Shown here: positions 34,600 through 45,672 of the stretch, one piece after another | How the letters are laid out: each line of letters begins with the position of its first letter | How positions within the stretch are numbered: position 1 is the first letter of the stretch | Assembly (NCBI RefSeq): GCF_000346465.2 | Contig: NC_034012.1 | Location: forward strand, 15,740,871-15,804,870 | Source of the DNA: Prunus persica | Taxonomy: Eukaryota > Streptophyta > Magnoliopsida > Rosales > Rosaceae | Direction of reading: 5' to 3' | DNA: 64,000 nt | Program-made: the position numbers and the translations under genes | The notes under the pieces: generated by a model | The model's database searches: none | The model's input: the letters and a program-made list of their open reading frames with translations, nothing else | What the model was told of the DNA's origin: nothing

Positions 34600-34910
34600 G
34601 TGGGGTGGGTCGGAGAACGTGGCTAAGGGATAGAGAGTTGGTTTTTTTTTTTGGGGGGGTTTGCTTTAGTTATGTTTTAAGAAAATTAGTTTTAAAAAAA
34701 AAAGAATATTAATGTTTTATTGTTTTAAGGATTTTTTTATATAATTTTTATAGACACATCAGCATAACAGTTGGTCCCTCACTTGCCACATCATCCATTT
34801 AATAGAAGACTAGACGGTCAAAGTAACGGAATGTGTAAATTGATCTAATTTTAAAACATTGAGGTGTAAATTGATGAAATTGAAACCTCAGAGTCCCAAT
34901 TGAGATGACT
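34600..34910 (-). repeat. Internal inverted copy of the MULE terminus
   Basis: It matches the left terminus in reverse complement (see the composite MULE) but loses similarity at its outer edge after CCCAATTGAGATGAC, so it lacks about 35 nt of the tip. Confidence 0.8.
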
Positions 34911-34995
34911 ACAAAAGTAACCGTTGCAAGTTTGCCTTTTGTAGTGCGGAGGTGCAGCTGGAATTATTTTTAGTGGGCGCTGATTTTTTCTACAG

Positions 34996-35991
34996 ACTTA
35001 TCGATGAAACGGAATGGATTAGCTCAAGGGTAAGAATACACAAAGCTCTACTTTATTGCGATAATTCAATTGTTTTCTCACCTTTTTTAAGTGTACAGTT
35101 GTATGAAATTGTGCTGATATTATATGTGTCAACTTTCAGCACCTGGACATGGCAACCTTTCTTATCCGGAAAAGGCAACTCTCTCATCCGTTGGTATTTG
35201 GAACTGACTGGACAACGGCAGATTGTTGCTTGCAGGTAAACATATTACCATGTTACATTCACTGCTTCATTTACTTTCGGTTGTGATTTTCTAATATGCC
35301 TTCATTTCAATTTATGCAGCAATTTCTAGAACCGTTCAAACCGACTGCCAAGAAACGTGGNNNNNNNNNNNNNNNNNNNNNNNNNNNNNNNNNNNNNNNN
35401 NNNNNNNNNNNNNNNNNNNNNNNNNNNNNNNNNNNNNNNNNNNNNNNNNNNNNNNNNNNNNNNNNNNNNNNNNNNNNNNNNNNNNNNNNNNNNCCATATA
35501 ATCTTAAAGGGTCTCACTGGGTTGCCAATCGAAATTGATTTCGTCAGACATACTGCAACTGTGTATGACTCCTATGTTGCTTTTACCAAATGTTCGAAGT
35601 TGGTTACACTTCTGCACCCTATTAGCGATACGCTGGCACAAGTGCTGTACGATATGCACTTTTATGAAGATTCTGAGGTTGAAGAGGTTAAGCAAAAGGG
35701 GCTGAAGATGTCGACGTTTACGCCATTCTCAGTTTGCAGCATTGCAGATGTGCCACAACCACGAGATGGGTAAGCTTTGTGAATTTAGTGCAGTTTATCC
35801 AAATTTTACATAACTGCAGTTCTAATTTCCCAACTTATTGGCCTCACAATATGTCTTGCGAAATCATGACCGTCAAATTCATCGAGCATCTCAGTGCTGG
35901 GATTTCGGTAGATAAAGTTGACCCTTTGAAGATCAAATATTACCGACTGAAGCTTGCAATTGAGGGTTTAAGGGGGGAGGCATATTTATGA
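34996..35991 (+). pseudogene. Broken Ulp1-like (C48) cysteine protease of the transposon-associated type
   Basis: Exon-like pieces read LIDETEWISSR (to about 35029, then GTAAGAAT), HLDMATFLIRKRQLSHPL...DWTTADCCLQ (about 35140-35234, then GTAAAC) and QFLEPFKPTAKKRG (from 35320). After the assembly gap come GSHWVA, EIDFVRHTATVYDSYVAFTK...FYEDSE, VPQPRDG (donor at about 35770) and CEIMTVKFIEHLSAG...YYRLKLAIEGLRG, ending at a stop. The layout DxxWLxxxHIDxxxxLIRKRQ, then HWVA, VYDS and C-x3-TVKFIEHLSAG is that of Ulp1-like proteases found in plants and often carried by MULEs. His (SHWV), Asp (VYDS) and a candidate Cys are present, but frames differ between GSHWVA and EIDF, so the gene is broken or mis-assembled. 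It lies between two same-orientation copies of the MULE terminus. Confidence 0.75.
35361..35493. other. Assembly gap, 133 N
   Basis: This run of N interrupts the Ulp1-like pseudogene. Any reading frame through it is meaningless. Confidence 1.
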
Positions 35992-36524
35992 GGTAAATGT
36001 CTTAATGTCCGTGAATTCACCTCACTCTGGACTTATGACTTGGGAATTCACTTTGCTCATTACTTATGTCAGGAACTCCTTGATATGAAGATGCAGACGT
36101 AGATGCTTTGCTGGGGGTACTTTATATGGTCATCCTGCCTTTTTGCTAGAGCTAGTTGGTTTAGTTATTATTGTGAGGTGTAATATTGTACAGTCTAGAA
36201 GCTGTGGCTAATTGCCTTACATGGCACACACACTGTTTCGATTTTGAAGGTTAACTATTTTGTACACCTCTATATATAAACATAGTTGCTCTTTATGGAT
36301 GCTTTTGTAGCCATTGTTCACATTTTGTCTCTGTGGTTTTGGGAATCTGTTACTGGACTTACTGAAGCATACAACTTTGTTAACATTTCTCCATTTAGTT
36401 TTGACTTAGTTCGTTTTAAATAATTTCGGCAGCAATTCTACTTTTCTGCTTAGCATTATGTTGTTATTTGAATTTGGAACCTCATACTGTGTTTGCTGAT
36501 CTTCGCTGGAGTAGGTACCAATCA

Positions 36525-36700
36525 CTCCTCACTTGCCACATCATCCATTTAATAGAAGACTAGACGGTCAAAGTAACGGAATGTGTAAATTGATCGAATT
36601 TTAAAACATTGAGGTGTAAATTGATGAAATTGAAACCTCAGAGTCCCAATTGAGAATGACCCCAAACATAAAGGGGCTGTTTTGACGTTAGCCCAAAAAA
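36525..36700 (-). repeat. Outer right terminal repeat of the composite MULE
   Basis: It matches the left terminus (30722) in reverse complement up to the outer tip, ending GGGGCTGTTTTGACGTTA. Compared with the copy at 34.8-34.9 kb it is nearly identical over about 130 nt but also keeps the tip. Confidence 0.8.
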
Positions 36701-37402
36701 AAAGGGAAATAGCTCTAAATGCCACACTTTTTATAATTTTAACTGAAAATACCACATTTCCCCAAAAATTTTACAACTATAACCTAAATATATATTTATC
36801 GTCCACTTATTGCACACATATCACTTTTGTTGAAATTTTGTTCTCTCTTAGCTCGCTCAGCTCCCTATTCACTCTCTTTGTGTTCACTTGCTCTCTCTCT
36901 GTCTCTCTCTTTGCTCTCTCTCTCTCTCTCTCTCTCCCTATTCGCTCTCTCGTGCAACTCTCTCTCGCTCTCTCTACTGGATCGTTGACGTCGAATAGGT
37001 AGTGTTGATGGTTATTTTCTTAATATCTGTGGGATTCTGTGAAATTGGTTTTATTTTGATTGCTTGGGTTTCTGTTAAATTGGTTTTGGCTTTAATTGCT
37101 TTCTGTTAGTTTTTTTTGAATCTTCATGCTCATCCATCTGGGTTTTTATCAATTGCATTTAGATTATGGATATGTGAATCTTGAAACTTGGAATTTTTCA
37201 TTTGATGTAGTAGATTTGTATAGTGTGATTGTGATGAATCCTTGTTCACTGCTATGTTAGTGTTGTATTGCTGTTGTGTTCATGTTATTTTGCTATCGTA
37301 TTGTTGTTATGTTGCTGTTATATTGCTGTTATATTTCCATTGTATTGCCTGGTTATTGTGGTTGTATTGTGTTAATGAAATGTTGTTTTGTCATGATCAA
37401 AA

Positions 37403-37618
37403 ATGGAGACAATTGTTATTCTAGTTTGCTACAATGGAAAATGGGTAACCTCAAAGAAGATGTGCAAATACGAAGGGGGTGACTCAAAAGGCTTAATAGT
37501 TCCACGGACCAGCACATTTGCTGAACTGTTCGATCGTGTGCATCAGATTGGTAATACAAACAGCAGGGAAGACAAGGTTTGCTTAAAGTTCTCAGTTTTG
37601 GTGGCCTCGAATGAGTGA
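37403..37618 (+). pseudogene. N-terminal remnant of a MuDR-type (MURA) transposase
   Basis: METIVILVCYNGKWVTSKKM followed by CKYEGGDSKGLIVPR and a TFAELFDRVHQIG helix matches the N-terminal domain of plant MULE transposases (pattern: VxLxCxYxGxW, YxGGxSKGIxV, SFxELxxKVxxI). The frame ends at a stop after 71 codons, and no MULE catalytic domain or SWIM finger follows, so this copy cannot transpose by itself. It lies inside the element at 36704-39597. Confidence 0.75.
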
Positions 37619-38270
37619 AACACATAAAGATTGAGTTGCAAGGTATCCCACAGCCCAAGCAGCCATCTAGTATTGGGCATCCGATGGATAAAGATGAAGG
37701 AGCATGAGGTTTTGTGGTGTCATGTTTCTGTTATTTAGGGGGGATGTGATGGTGGTGCAAGGTATGAATTGTATATATAGAGTATTGAAGGTGTGCAATG
37801 TAGGCCATATGTCTTTTAAGGGATGTATACTTCATCATTTTTCCAATTTTTTATTTATTTTATTTTTTTATTTGTAATTTTTTTGGACCAAATAATAACA
37901 AAACACAAAGTTTGATGCAGTACGTACTGTAATAGGATCGTATTGTAACTCTATTGTGCTCTTATTGCTATCATATTGCCATCATAAGCATGCGTATTGT
38001 GGAGTTATTGCCACTATAATTGTTTGAATTGGACACGGATAAAGAAAACTATATACGCACAAATGCAAACAGAGGCATCATAATTTCATTAAATCCAATT
38101 TCGAAACTTACATAATACAACAAGATGCCACCTCATAGTTACATAATACAAAAAAAGGCCACCTAATAGTTCCATTTTACAAGTAGTTTCCATTACATTT
38201 TACAATGTCCAAAGTCATATTAAAATGTCATAAGTTTCCTGCTGTTGACACATTCGGAGTTGCATACTCT

Positions 38271-38452
38271 TCAATTGCGGCGACTGCGACCCATGAAATT
38301 CATGACCTCGCCCACAGTGATGTTGTCCCAGTTTCCTTATGGATCCACTATTTTTGCAAACTTGTGAAATAGTTCGAATCCGGTTTCCATTTGTTGTTGC
38401 TTCAACTGGGCCATTTCGTCAGATTCCTTGAATACCATAACTACAGTGGCAA
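38271..38452 (-). pseudogene. Coding remnant on the minus strand of the second MULE
   Basis: The minus strand reads FKESDEMAQLKQQQMETGFE, then LFHKFAKIVDP, an in-frame stop, and GNWDNITVGEVMNFMGRSRR to a stop at 38271. The residue pattern looks like real protein with one nonsense change. I do not recognise the family. It is placed like the C-terminal end of a second MULE-borne gene in opposite orientation to the MURA remnant. Confidence 0.5.
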
Positions 38453-39255
38453 GGAACATAAATACTATAAGCATAATATGAAGTGCAAACGTTGAGGCCC
38501 CTGTCAAATTCCACCTGCCTCAATGCTTTGATACTTGCTTTTATCAACTTTTACATATCCAAATAATGGCTTCCTACTCAATATGTAATTTCACAATAAA
38601 CATATATATATATGTTGTCATTCTGATATATTTCAATATCTTGAAGAATGACCTACTGGAATTTCTAAGCATTGGATGTCACAAAACTGGTAATGTAGAG
38701 AATATAAATGACACCTACAATTTTCCTTCTTTGGATGAAAAAAAAAAACAGGAAACACAGACTTCAATTGCATAAATCACCAAAATCATTAAAATCATAA
38801 TGGAACGAGAATAAAACCATAATAAACTAGCAATACAACAGCACTAAAATGGCAATACAAAACCACTAAATTGGCAATACGATAGCAAAAAACAACACTA
38901 AAACATCAATAACAACAGCAAAATAACAGCAAAACAACATAATCTCAAATCAAACGCAAGAATCAATCCACAAACAACAAACCCATTCAATGTTTCAAAC
39001 AAGGAATCATCAGAATCAGACAATTTCAAAGAAACCCCTCAACCCTAAATCAATTTCAAAGAAACCCATAAACCAATTTCAGACAAACCCCTAATCGAAT
39101 TTCAGAGATACTCGTAAACCCTAAACCAGTTTCGTAGAAACCCTAAACCAATTTCATAGAAACCCATAAACTCTAAACCAACTTCAGAAAAATCCTTAAA
39201 CCAATTCAAATTGACGATGAACAGTAACTTTTGCAGATGAACGATGGAAGAGGAA

Positions 39256-39266
39256 GACCATTGCGT

Positions 39267-39307
<41 letters not shown>
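39256..39307. repeat. (GA)n microsatellite
   Basis: A GA dinucleotide run in the right arm of the second MULE. Its mirror, a CT run, lies in the left arm near 36892-36936. Confidence 0.9.
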
Positions 39308-39309
<2 letters not shown>

Positions 39310-39597
39310 ACACGAGAGAGAGCTGCGCAAGAGAGGTCGAGAGCTTCCCGCAACGGTGAAAGAGAGAAAGGAGAATGAGAGCTGACCGAAGAGAGAGTGA
39401 GACCTGAGCAACGGAGACAGAAAGAGCTGAGCGACATAGAGATTGAGAGGCGTGATAGAGAGAACAAAATTTCAGCAAAAGTGATATGTGTGCAATAAAT
39501 GGTCAATAAATATATTTATAGGTGATAGTTGCAAAATTTTTAAAAAGAAGTGATATTTTCAGTTAAAATTATAAAAAGGGTGGCATAAGCCATCTTG

Positions 39598-40031
39598 CAC
39601 TCCTTCGAACTTGGCAATATTCATTGTGAGTTAGGGCCTCAGTGGCTGTTCTGGTTTGAGCTTCCTAGCCCAAAGCCCAACCGGGAAACGCTATTTGACA
39701 ATAAAAAAATAAAATAAAATAAAATAATTATTTAAAAGGAGCGCTAGGCTATTGGTTAGCGACAACACCAACGACGGTCTCTTGTTCCACTCTCTCCAAA
39801 CCCCAAACACTGTCTCTCCTCCTCCTAGTCTCCTTCTCTACTAAATAAAATCCCATCTTTTCGGTTTCTTAAATCTCGTACGTTACCTGACCCAGAAATA
39901 TTTTCCGGGAAAATAAGAACCGGAACGTATCACAGAAGCCTGTTTTGCTTTATTTTGATGGTTTTGGTTTGAGGGTGTTGCTGGGTTAAGATTGTTTATT
40001 TTTATTTTTTTTGGCTTTAGAGGGTGTAACA
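39598..40031 (+). other. Upstream region of the membrane-protein gene
   Basis: It contains the 5' leader (CT-rich, about 39770-39840) and promoter of the following gene. There is no other feature. Confidence 0.4.
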
Positions 40032-43000
40032 ATGGCGGGAATAGCTATACTGTTAGATCTACTGAGAAAAAACCCAACTCAAACAGCCCAGGCATTACAC
40101 TCTTCTGGGTTTTTCTCAGCCAAAGCCGCTGCTGCTGCTGCCTCTGTTGCCGCTGGAGCTCCGTATGTTTACAAGACATTATTCGGGTACTCTCTCTTAT
40201 TTTTCTTTGTCCTTTTTTCCAATATGTGTGTTCTATGATGTAGTGGGTTGCGATGATTTGGATTGGATATTGGGCTATACTGATATTGGATTGTCTGGTG
40301 TGGAAATTAGTAGAGATATAGACATGTCTTAGGTAAGTGGTGTGGCTCATGGGTGCTTTTGTCTGTGAGCAATGGAAATTGGGGTAATGATTATTTTGTT
40401 ATTTGCCCGTTAGTTTTCGTGGTGGTATATTGTAGTGGGTGTGGGGCTATGTCGAGTATGGGAATTTGATGATACTTGGAAATATTGATTTCTGGTTGAT
40501 TTTGTATCAGTTGGTTATCGACCTCTACCATATGAACAATTGTAAAAGTGGATAAAGGTTCAGTAAGCTATTTTTCTAATTTCCTATTTAAGGGCGGTCC
40601 TAAACTTTTGATTGTGTTTGATTTACTTTATGCGGTATAATGCATTCTTGGTATCTTATATGGTTGAAGATGAAGAATAAATTCAGGATTGTTAGTTTGA
40701 TGTGTAACCCCTATACAAAATGTCAGGAAAGTAATACTTTTCTTTGCTATTGGGTTTCATGTCCCTGTTGTGTAGGTCCTCATTCATTCTTTCTTGAGCT
40801 CGTTGCATAATCTTAATATCAGTAGCATGTCTTTAATGAGTTTAATTATTTTATTTCATTATTACTGTGAGGATTGTTGTTGGCTGAAGTTTGATCATGT
40901 ACTAATATTTTAGTACTATGCAACAGTAATTTTAGGATACCGGTTGCCTACTGTGATGCTGGAACAGCATGGTCTGAAGACCATGTTTCTAATTTACGAA
41001 GCGCATCTCAAAGATTGTTTCAGAATGACTCTCTGAATTACAGTACCAAGGATTACAAAATTGAGTTAAAGCCTCTGTTCTCAGCTTTTGAATGGAGGGC
41101 TCTAGCTATGACAACTTTGAGGTCATTTTTAATGTTCTTTTTACCTCTTTTGGAGCCTCGTTCAAACTTGGAAGAGGATGATGATGACTTCCTGCCAGAC
41201 ACTGAGGAAGAGCAGCATGTAGACTATGCTGTGCCAATAAAAAAATCAGTAATTCAAATTGTTCGTGAGGTAAGTTGTTTTTCCTGCTTTCTTGTTTTTA
41301 TGTTGAATTTAGGTTAACCAAATTTCAATCATACAGTCGAACCAAAAAACTTTTAATCATACAGTCGAACCAAAAAACTTTCAATCATACAGAATGTCCT
41401 TCAATGAATTCCTTTAGTTCCGTGGTGCCTTTTTCTGTTTACCCTTTGTTGGTCTTAACACCAGATTATGATATGCTTCAGATAGTTTGACTCAAAAAAA
41501 ATTTCTGTGAAGGGTTCATTAAAGGATTAAGATATCTCGTTGGAAATATCAATATCCAGCAAGTGCTTGGTAGCATTAGTTCTGTGGAGGCCTTACTGAA
41601 ACTACGATACTTGTAAATTATTAAGCACTATGCATCATAAGTAGCCATGGCAGTTATTAGAATTTGTGTTTCTTGAAAAAATGACTAAATGTCAACAGAA
41701 TTAGGTGCTTGGATTTTCATCCTTTTTTTCCATGCTTGTTGAAGCTCTAAATTATAAATGAGATGAAGTGTGTGTCACAACCCATATTTATTTTGAAAAT
41801 CAATTTGGTCATGAAACAAGCTAGTTTCTGAGAATGCACTGCAGATGTTTGTTAGTTGTCGAATCATCTCCAAAGCTTTGATCGCTACACTACCCTCTTA
41901 TTGTTACTCCCCTTACCATACACCACTTCAAATGGTTACTTCCCCTCTTACTTAACTGATCAGGGACAAATCTATTCTCTTGAACTTGAACACTGTGATG
42001 GGTAACATGGCTATACGTCTGGAGACCGGTGATGCTTTAAATTCTCTTTATCCATTTTCGGGGATTTTGGCATGAATTGGGCATAAAGTCCTAAGCTTCA
42101 TAGGCCTAATTATCATCCAGATGATTGTTAGCCTTCATCTGAAACAGTGTCAGGGAGTTTTTCTGTCTTCCTTTTTTTCCCCCAACTGTAGTTACTTAAA
42201 TAAGCCACCTACCAAATTTTGTACTTCTCAGGATTGGAACTTATTCTTGTATTCAACAAAATTTGGCGTCTTGCATTGCTGTTCAATTGGATTTGTAGTC
42301 TATCAATGTATGTAAGGCATCCAGTAACTATTGGAGACAAAGTTGATTGGGTTAATTTTTGCATCCCATTGCAGACAACTGTTGTAACTACAAGACGGAT
42401 TCTAGAACGACTTGCTGTCCATTATGTTTCACAGAGAATGGCATGGAAACTTCTTAAAGGTACTTTCTTTCCGTAATAATTCAAATCTAGTTTAATTTTA
42501 GAAGAATGAACAAAACTTATGAGGATAGTAAGGATGAATTGATTTGTAATTAGAAAATATGATTGACACTTGCAATCAATTTGTACAGATGTTCCAAAGT
42601 CAGCCATGAGGAAAGCTGGAAGAAAGTTGCCTACTTTGGTTTTCTTCTTCAGTGTTAGCAGAACAACTTTCAGAGGTGAAATTCCAATTCTTGTGTCCTA
42701 TTAAAAATAAATAAAAAAGACTCCTGGGGCCGTGGGGTGGGTTGGGAAGAAAGAATCATATAGCCTCATTATTGTTGATTGCTTGAACTTTCAATCTCAC
42801 TGTGCTCTTTATGTTTATACGTTTGTGCAGGGCACTTTCTGGGTGTTGCAGCGTCATGGCTCATCCAAGTAGGCATTGAAATCTACCGATTTTTTTCTCA
42901 TATGATAAAGTCTAAAGAAGAAGTTGATGACATTGATACACCAGAGCAACTTAAACTTCTTGCGACAAAGGTTTCAAGTGCTACTATCAAGTGTGGTGCA

Positions 43001-43244
43001 TCACTAGTTTTTGCTTCCATTGGGGCAGGTATTGGTGCCACTCTTATCCGCCCGTCGGTTGGCCAGTGGATTGGTAAGTGAATTAACTAAGTGGTCTGTA
43101 TATTTTAGTACCCATTGTATGACCTTGTTGTAGTGTGCATATTATAACTTCTATTTTGTTTTGACAGGCTGTGCCGTGGGGGATTTGTCTGGGCCTGTTA
43201 TCGTATCATATTGCTTTGGGAGAATTTTCCCTGCAGAACTTTGA
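40032..43244 (+). CDS. Multi-pass membrane protein of unknown function, 6 exons
   Basis: I do not recognise a named family. Exons 40032-40186, 40936-41269, 42375-42459, 42589-42675, 42831-43073 and 43168-43244 have GT-AG borders and splice to 326 residues. The start MAGIAILLDLLRKNPTQT is the second of two close in-frame ATGs and is followed by an Ala-rich segment (AKAAAAAASVAAGAPYVY). Then come a short aqueous region, a hydrophobic stretch at FLMFFLPLL, an acidic loop (EEDDDDFLPDTEEE) and an Arg-rich segment (TTVVTTRRILERLAVHY). Further hydrophobic segments include LPTLVFFFSV, FLGVAASWLIQVGIEI and a Gly-rich pair CGASLVFASIGAGIGATLI and VGDLSGPVIVSYCFGRIF. The Gly-rich pair resembles small helix-packing segments of organelle membrane proteins. 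Consistent splicing and codon pattern support a real gene. Location (mitochondrial or plastid membrane) is a guess. Confidence 0.85.
41323..41392. repeat. 28-bp minisatellite in intron 2 of the membrane-protein gene
   Basis: AATCATACAGTCGAACCAAA and the next 8 nt are repeated with period 28 (starting 41327 and 41355) and a partial third copy starts at 41383. The copies are nearly identical. Confidence 0.9.
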
Positions 43245-44045
43245 GCACTGGGGATAAACTTGTTTGGCGTATTCTTTGCAATTGCTTCGAAGTTGACTGG
43301 TATACACAAGACAATTTGTTAGAATGTGATGATAAAAGTTTTGACAGCAAGACTTGAAAAAACTTTTTACGATGAATTTTTCAAATAAACTGTTTTACTT
43401 TGGTGTTTACTCATCGTGGTTGTGTGATTAGTGGAAGAATGCTTTCTGAATTAGCCAAGATAGGGAATGCTAGAGACATGGGTTGTCAAATTTTGGAGGA
43501 GTTTCCTTGCAGCCTAATTTCTGTTTTATTAGATGACAAGGCTGGCAAGGCCTCTCCTAGATTAATTGTTTCTTAAGTTTGTTTTTGACTCTGCCTCCAT
43601 GTAACCGAAGAAAAGAATGCACTCTGAATTGATTGTTTCTTTGTACTGCATATCTATGCCCATTCCTGTCTTGTGTAAGCATCTGGGAACAATTTTAAGG
43701 TTTGTTTGATATTGAACTTAGTATTCTAATGAATGCTTCTGAGAATGAATGTTTGGATTTTTAGCTTAGTTGCGTCATATTCCGTGGGCTTGTAACTCAA
43801 GTGATAGTGAGCATTTATAAGTAAATAAATAATGCCAGAGTTTAAACACAATCCACCTTCGGCCTCTTTTGTAACCAAAAGAGAAACGCCCAAATGAAGC
43901 ACCTCTACTCCAAACCAGCCCACCAAATTTCAAAATGACAAGAATGGATATACATAGCAAAATAATAGACATGCAAGTCCTCTCCTGAAGACAAGACCAG
44001 CAGCCAAGTTCTGAGATTTTTGTTAGCATGACCAAAGACAAAGGT
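43245..44045 (+). other. 3' flank of the membrane-protein gene
   Basis: This is 3' untranslated region, then intergenic DNA. I see no second gene; short frames on the minus strand at 43726-44041 have no domain. Confidence 0.4.
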
Positions 44046-45672
44046 CATTCTAGTAGGGGTGGGCACGGTCCGGTTTGGATCGGTTTCTACATCAATTTAA
44101 AACCGAAACCGGTACTGTTCACCGGTCCGGTTCGGTTCGGATTTTTACTAAAATGCTTGAGAAAACCGGACCAACCCGAACCCATTTTGATCCGGTTCGG
44201 TTCCGGTTTTTACGGTTTGGGCCGACACACAGCTTAATTGATTTTTTTTTGTTCTTAAATTTTTTTTAAGTTTCAGCCCAATTGATATTTAAAACCTTTT
44301 GGGCCTAATTATTACCGATTGGCCCAATTCACATCCACGCACTGCTAATTGACAAAACAACAAATATCAAGCATTAAAATAAAACTTACAACCTAAAAAC
44401 AAAACAAAATAAACAAATTTAATTACAAACAAATTACAGAAATAGAACATATTCAATGTTCTGCAACATCTTCAGTCTTTCTTTTTATCCATGCTACTTC
44501 AGTACCTGTTTCAAAGAGCAACAAATTGTCAGTTGTTGTAACTTTATTTTCTTTTTCTGAGTTATGAATGAGCTTTTCTCCCGTCTAAAATTTACAACAA
44601 CGTTCAAAAATTTTGCCACTAAGGAATGATATCAGGAATAGAGAACATGTTTGTCAAAACACAACAGGAAAAAATTGAAAGAAAAAAAAAAGAAAAAAAA
44701 AGAGAATCAGACCTCAATAACATCATCAGCCCAAAATCATAGAAAATATCAATACCATATAAAAGCACCAAAATGGATTGTTGACAAAAAAAAAAATACA
44801 TATCTTCACAAGGATTGGGGAGATAAGAGACGCTGACCTGCTTTAAACGGGCTCTTTACCCAGATCTACAATAACTTAACCCAGATCTCCAAGAACTTCA
44901 CCCAGATCTCTAAGAACTTCACCCAGATCTACAAGATGAACACATATATGTACAGAGAAACAAAAAATGAAGAGAGAAAAAAAAGAGAAATAGAATAACA
45001 GAGTTGCAAAGAAAGAGATATAGAGGGAGAGAGAGAAACATAAAACCAAGAAGAAAAAAATCAGAGTAACAAAAAATCAGAGAAAGAGAGGGGAAAAAAT
45101 GGAGACGAATTGAGAGGAGAAAGAATAAGAGAGAAAGAAGAAAAAAAAAAACTGAGAGGAAAAGAGGCAGAAGAGTGAAGAAAGAAAGAAGTAAAAAGAA
45201 GTTGAAGAACCTAGAGGAAAAGAGGCGGAAGAGAAAAGAAAGAAAGAAAAAGAGAGTTAAAAAAATCTAAGAGGAAAAGAGAGAGTGCGTCAGAGAGAGT
45301 GAAGTGAGATTTGATGTGATTAGGTTTAGGATATTAAAATATGGCTTGTTGGACTTGGGCAATGGACTTGGGAAATTTGGGCTTTTTGTTAGTATAATGA
45401 AATAGTTGGGTTTGGGCCTACAAAATTTGATATTTTAAATATAAATATTAATATAATATAAAAATATAAAAAATTAATTATATTGGACCGGTTCGGATTG
45501 GACCGGTTTCTTAGGGTGAAAAACCGGAACCGGAACCGGTCTGAACCGGTTCGGTTTGGATTTGTCTCGGTTTTTGACTTTTTTGGTCAACACGGTTTTT
45601 TTCGGTTTTTTTCGGATTGGTTTGGTTCGGTTTTGCGGTTTTGCGGTTCCAATGCCCACCCCTACATTCTAG
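44046..45672. mobile_element. Non-autonomous hAT element with 8-bp target duplications
   Basis: CATTCTAG occurs at 44046-44053 and again at 45665-45672, directly flanking TAGGGGTGGGCA at the left and TGCCCACCCCTA at the right. An 8-bp duplication and short inverted termini are diagnostic of the hAT superfamily. The element proper is 44054-45664 (1611 bp). Both subterminal regions are packed with CCGGTTCGGTTTGG-type motifs in both orientations, typical of transposase-binding repeats. The interior has a duplicated TCTACAAGAACTTCACCCAGA-like tract (about 44860-44935) and a long purine-rich run, and no transposase. Confidence 0.92.

Larger units (their letters stand above)
30722..36700. mobile_element. 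Composite Mutator-like element with three copies of one terminal repeat
   Basis: The left terminus (30722-31010) has an inverted partner at about 34600-34910 and a second inverted partner at about 36525-36700. Shared phrases are GATGAAATTGAAACC, GACGGTCAAAGTAACGGAA and CACTTGCCACATCATCCATT. The 36.7-kb copy matches the left end to its outer tip (ATGACCCCAAACATAAAGGG against ATGACCCCAAACATGAAGGG in reverse), while the 34.9-kb copy loses similarity after TTGAGATGAC. The real outer pair therefore appears to be 30722 and about 36700, with an internal duplicate. Inside are LTR-like sequence (31.6-34.0 kb) and a broken Ulp1-type protease gene (35.0-36.0 kb). No transposase is seen, and no matching 9-bp duplication. 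Confidence 0.65.
36704..39597. mobile_element. Second Mutator-like element, about 2.9 kb
   Basis: The left end (GCCACACTTTTTATAATTTT, AACTGAAAATACCACATTTC, ATTGCACACATATCACTTTT) matches the right end in reverse complement (GCCACCCTTTTTATAATTTT, AACTGAAAATATCACTTC, ATTGCACACATATCACTTTT). The terminal repeat is about 130 nt; beyond it both arms carry CT/GA microsatellite and short TATTGCTGTTGTATTG-like units in inverted orientation. The interior has a MURA N-terminal remnant and a second coding remnant on the other strand. No target duplication is recognised next to it; its left edge abuts the composite MULE. Confidence 0.8.
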
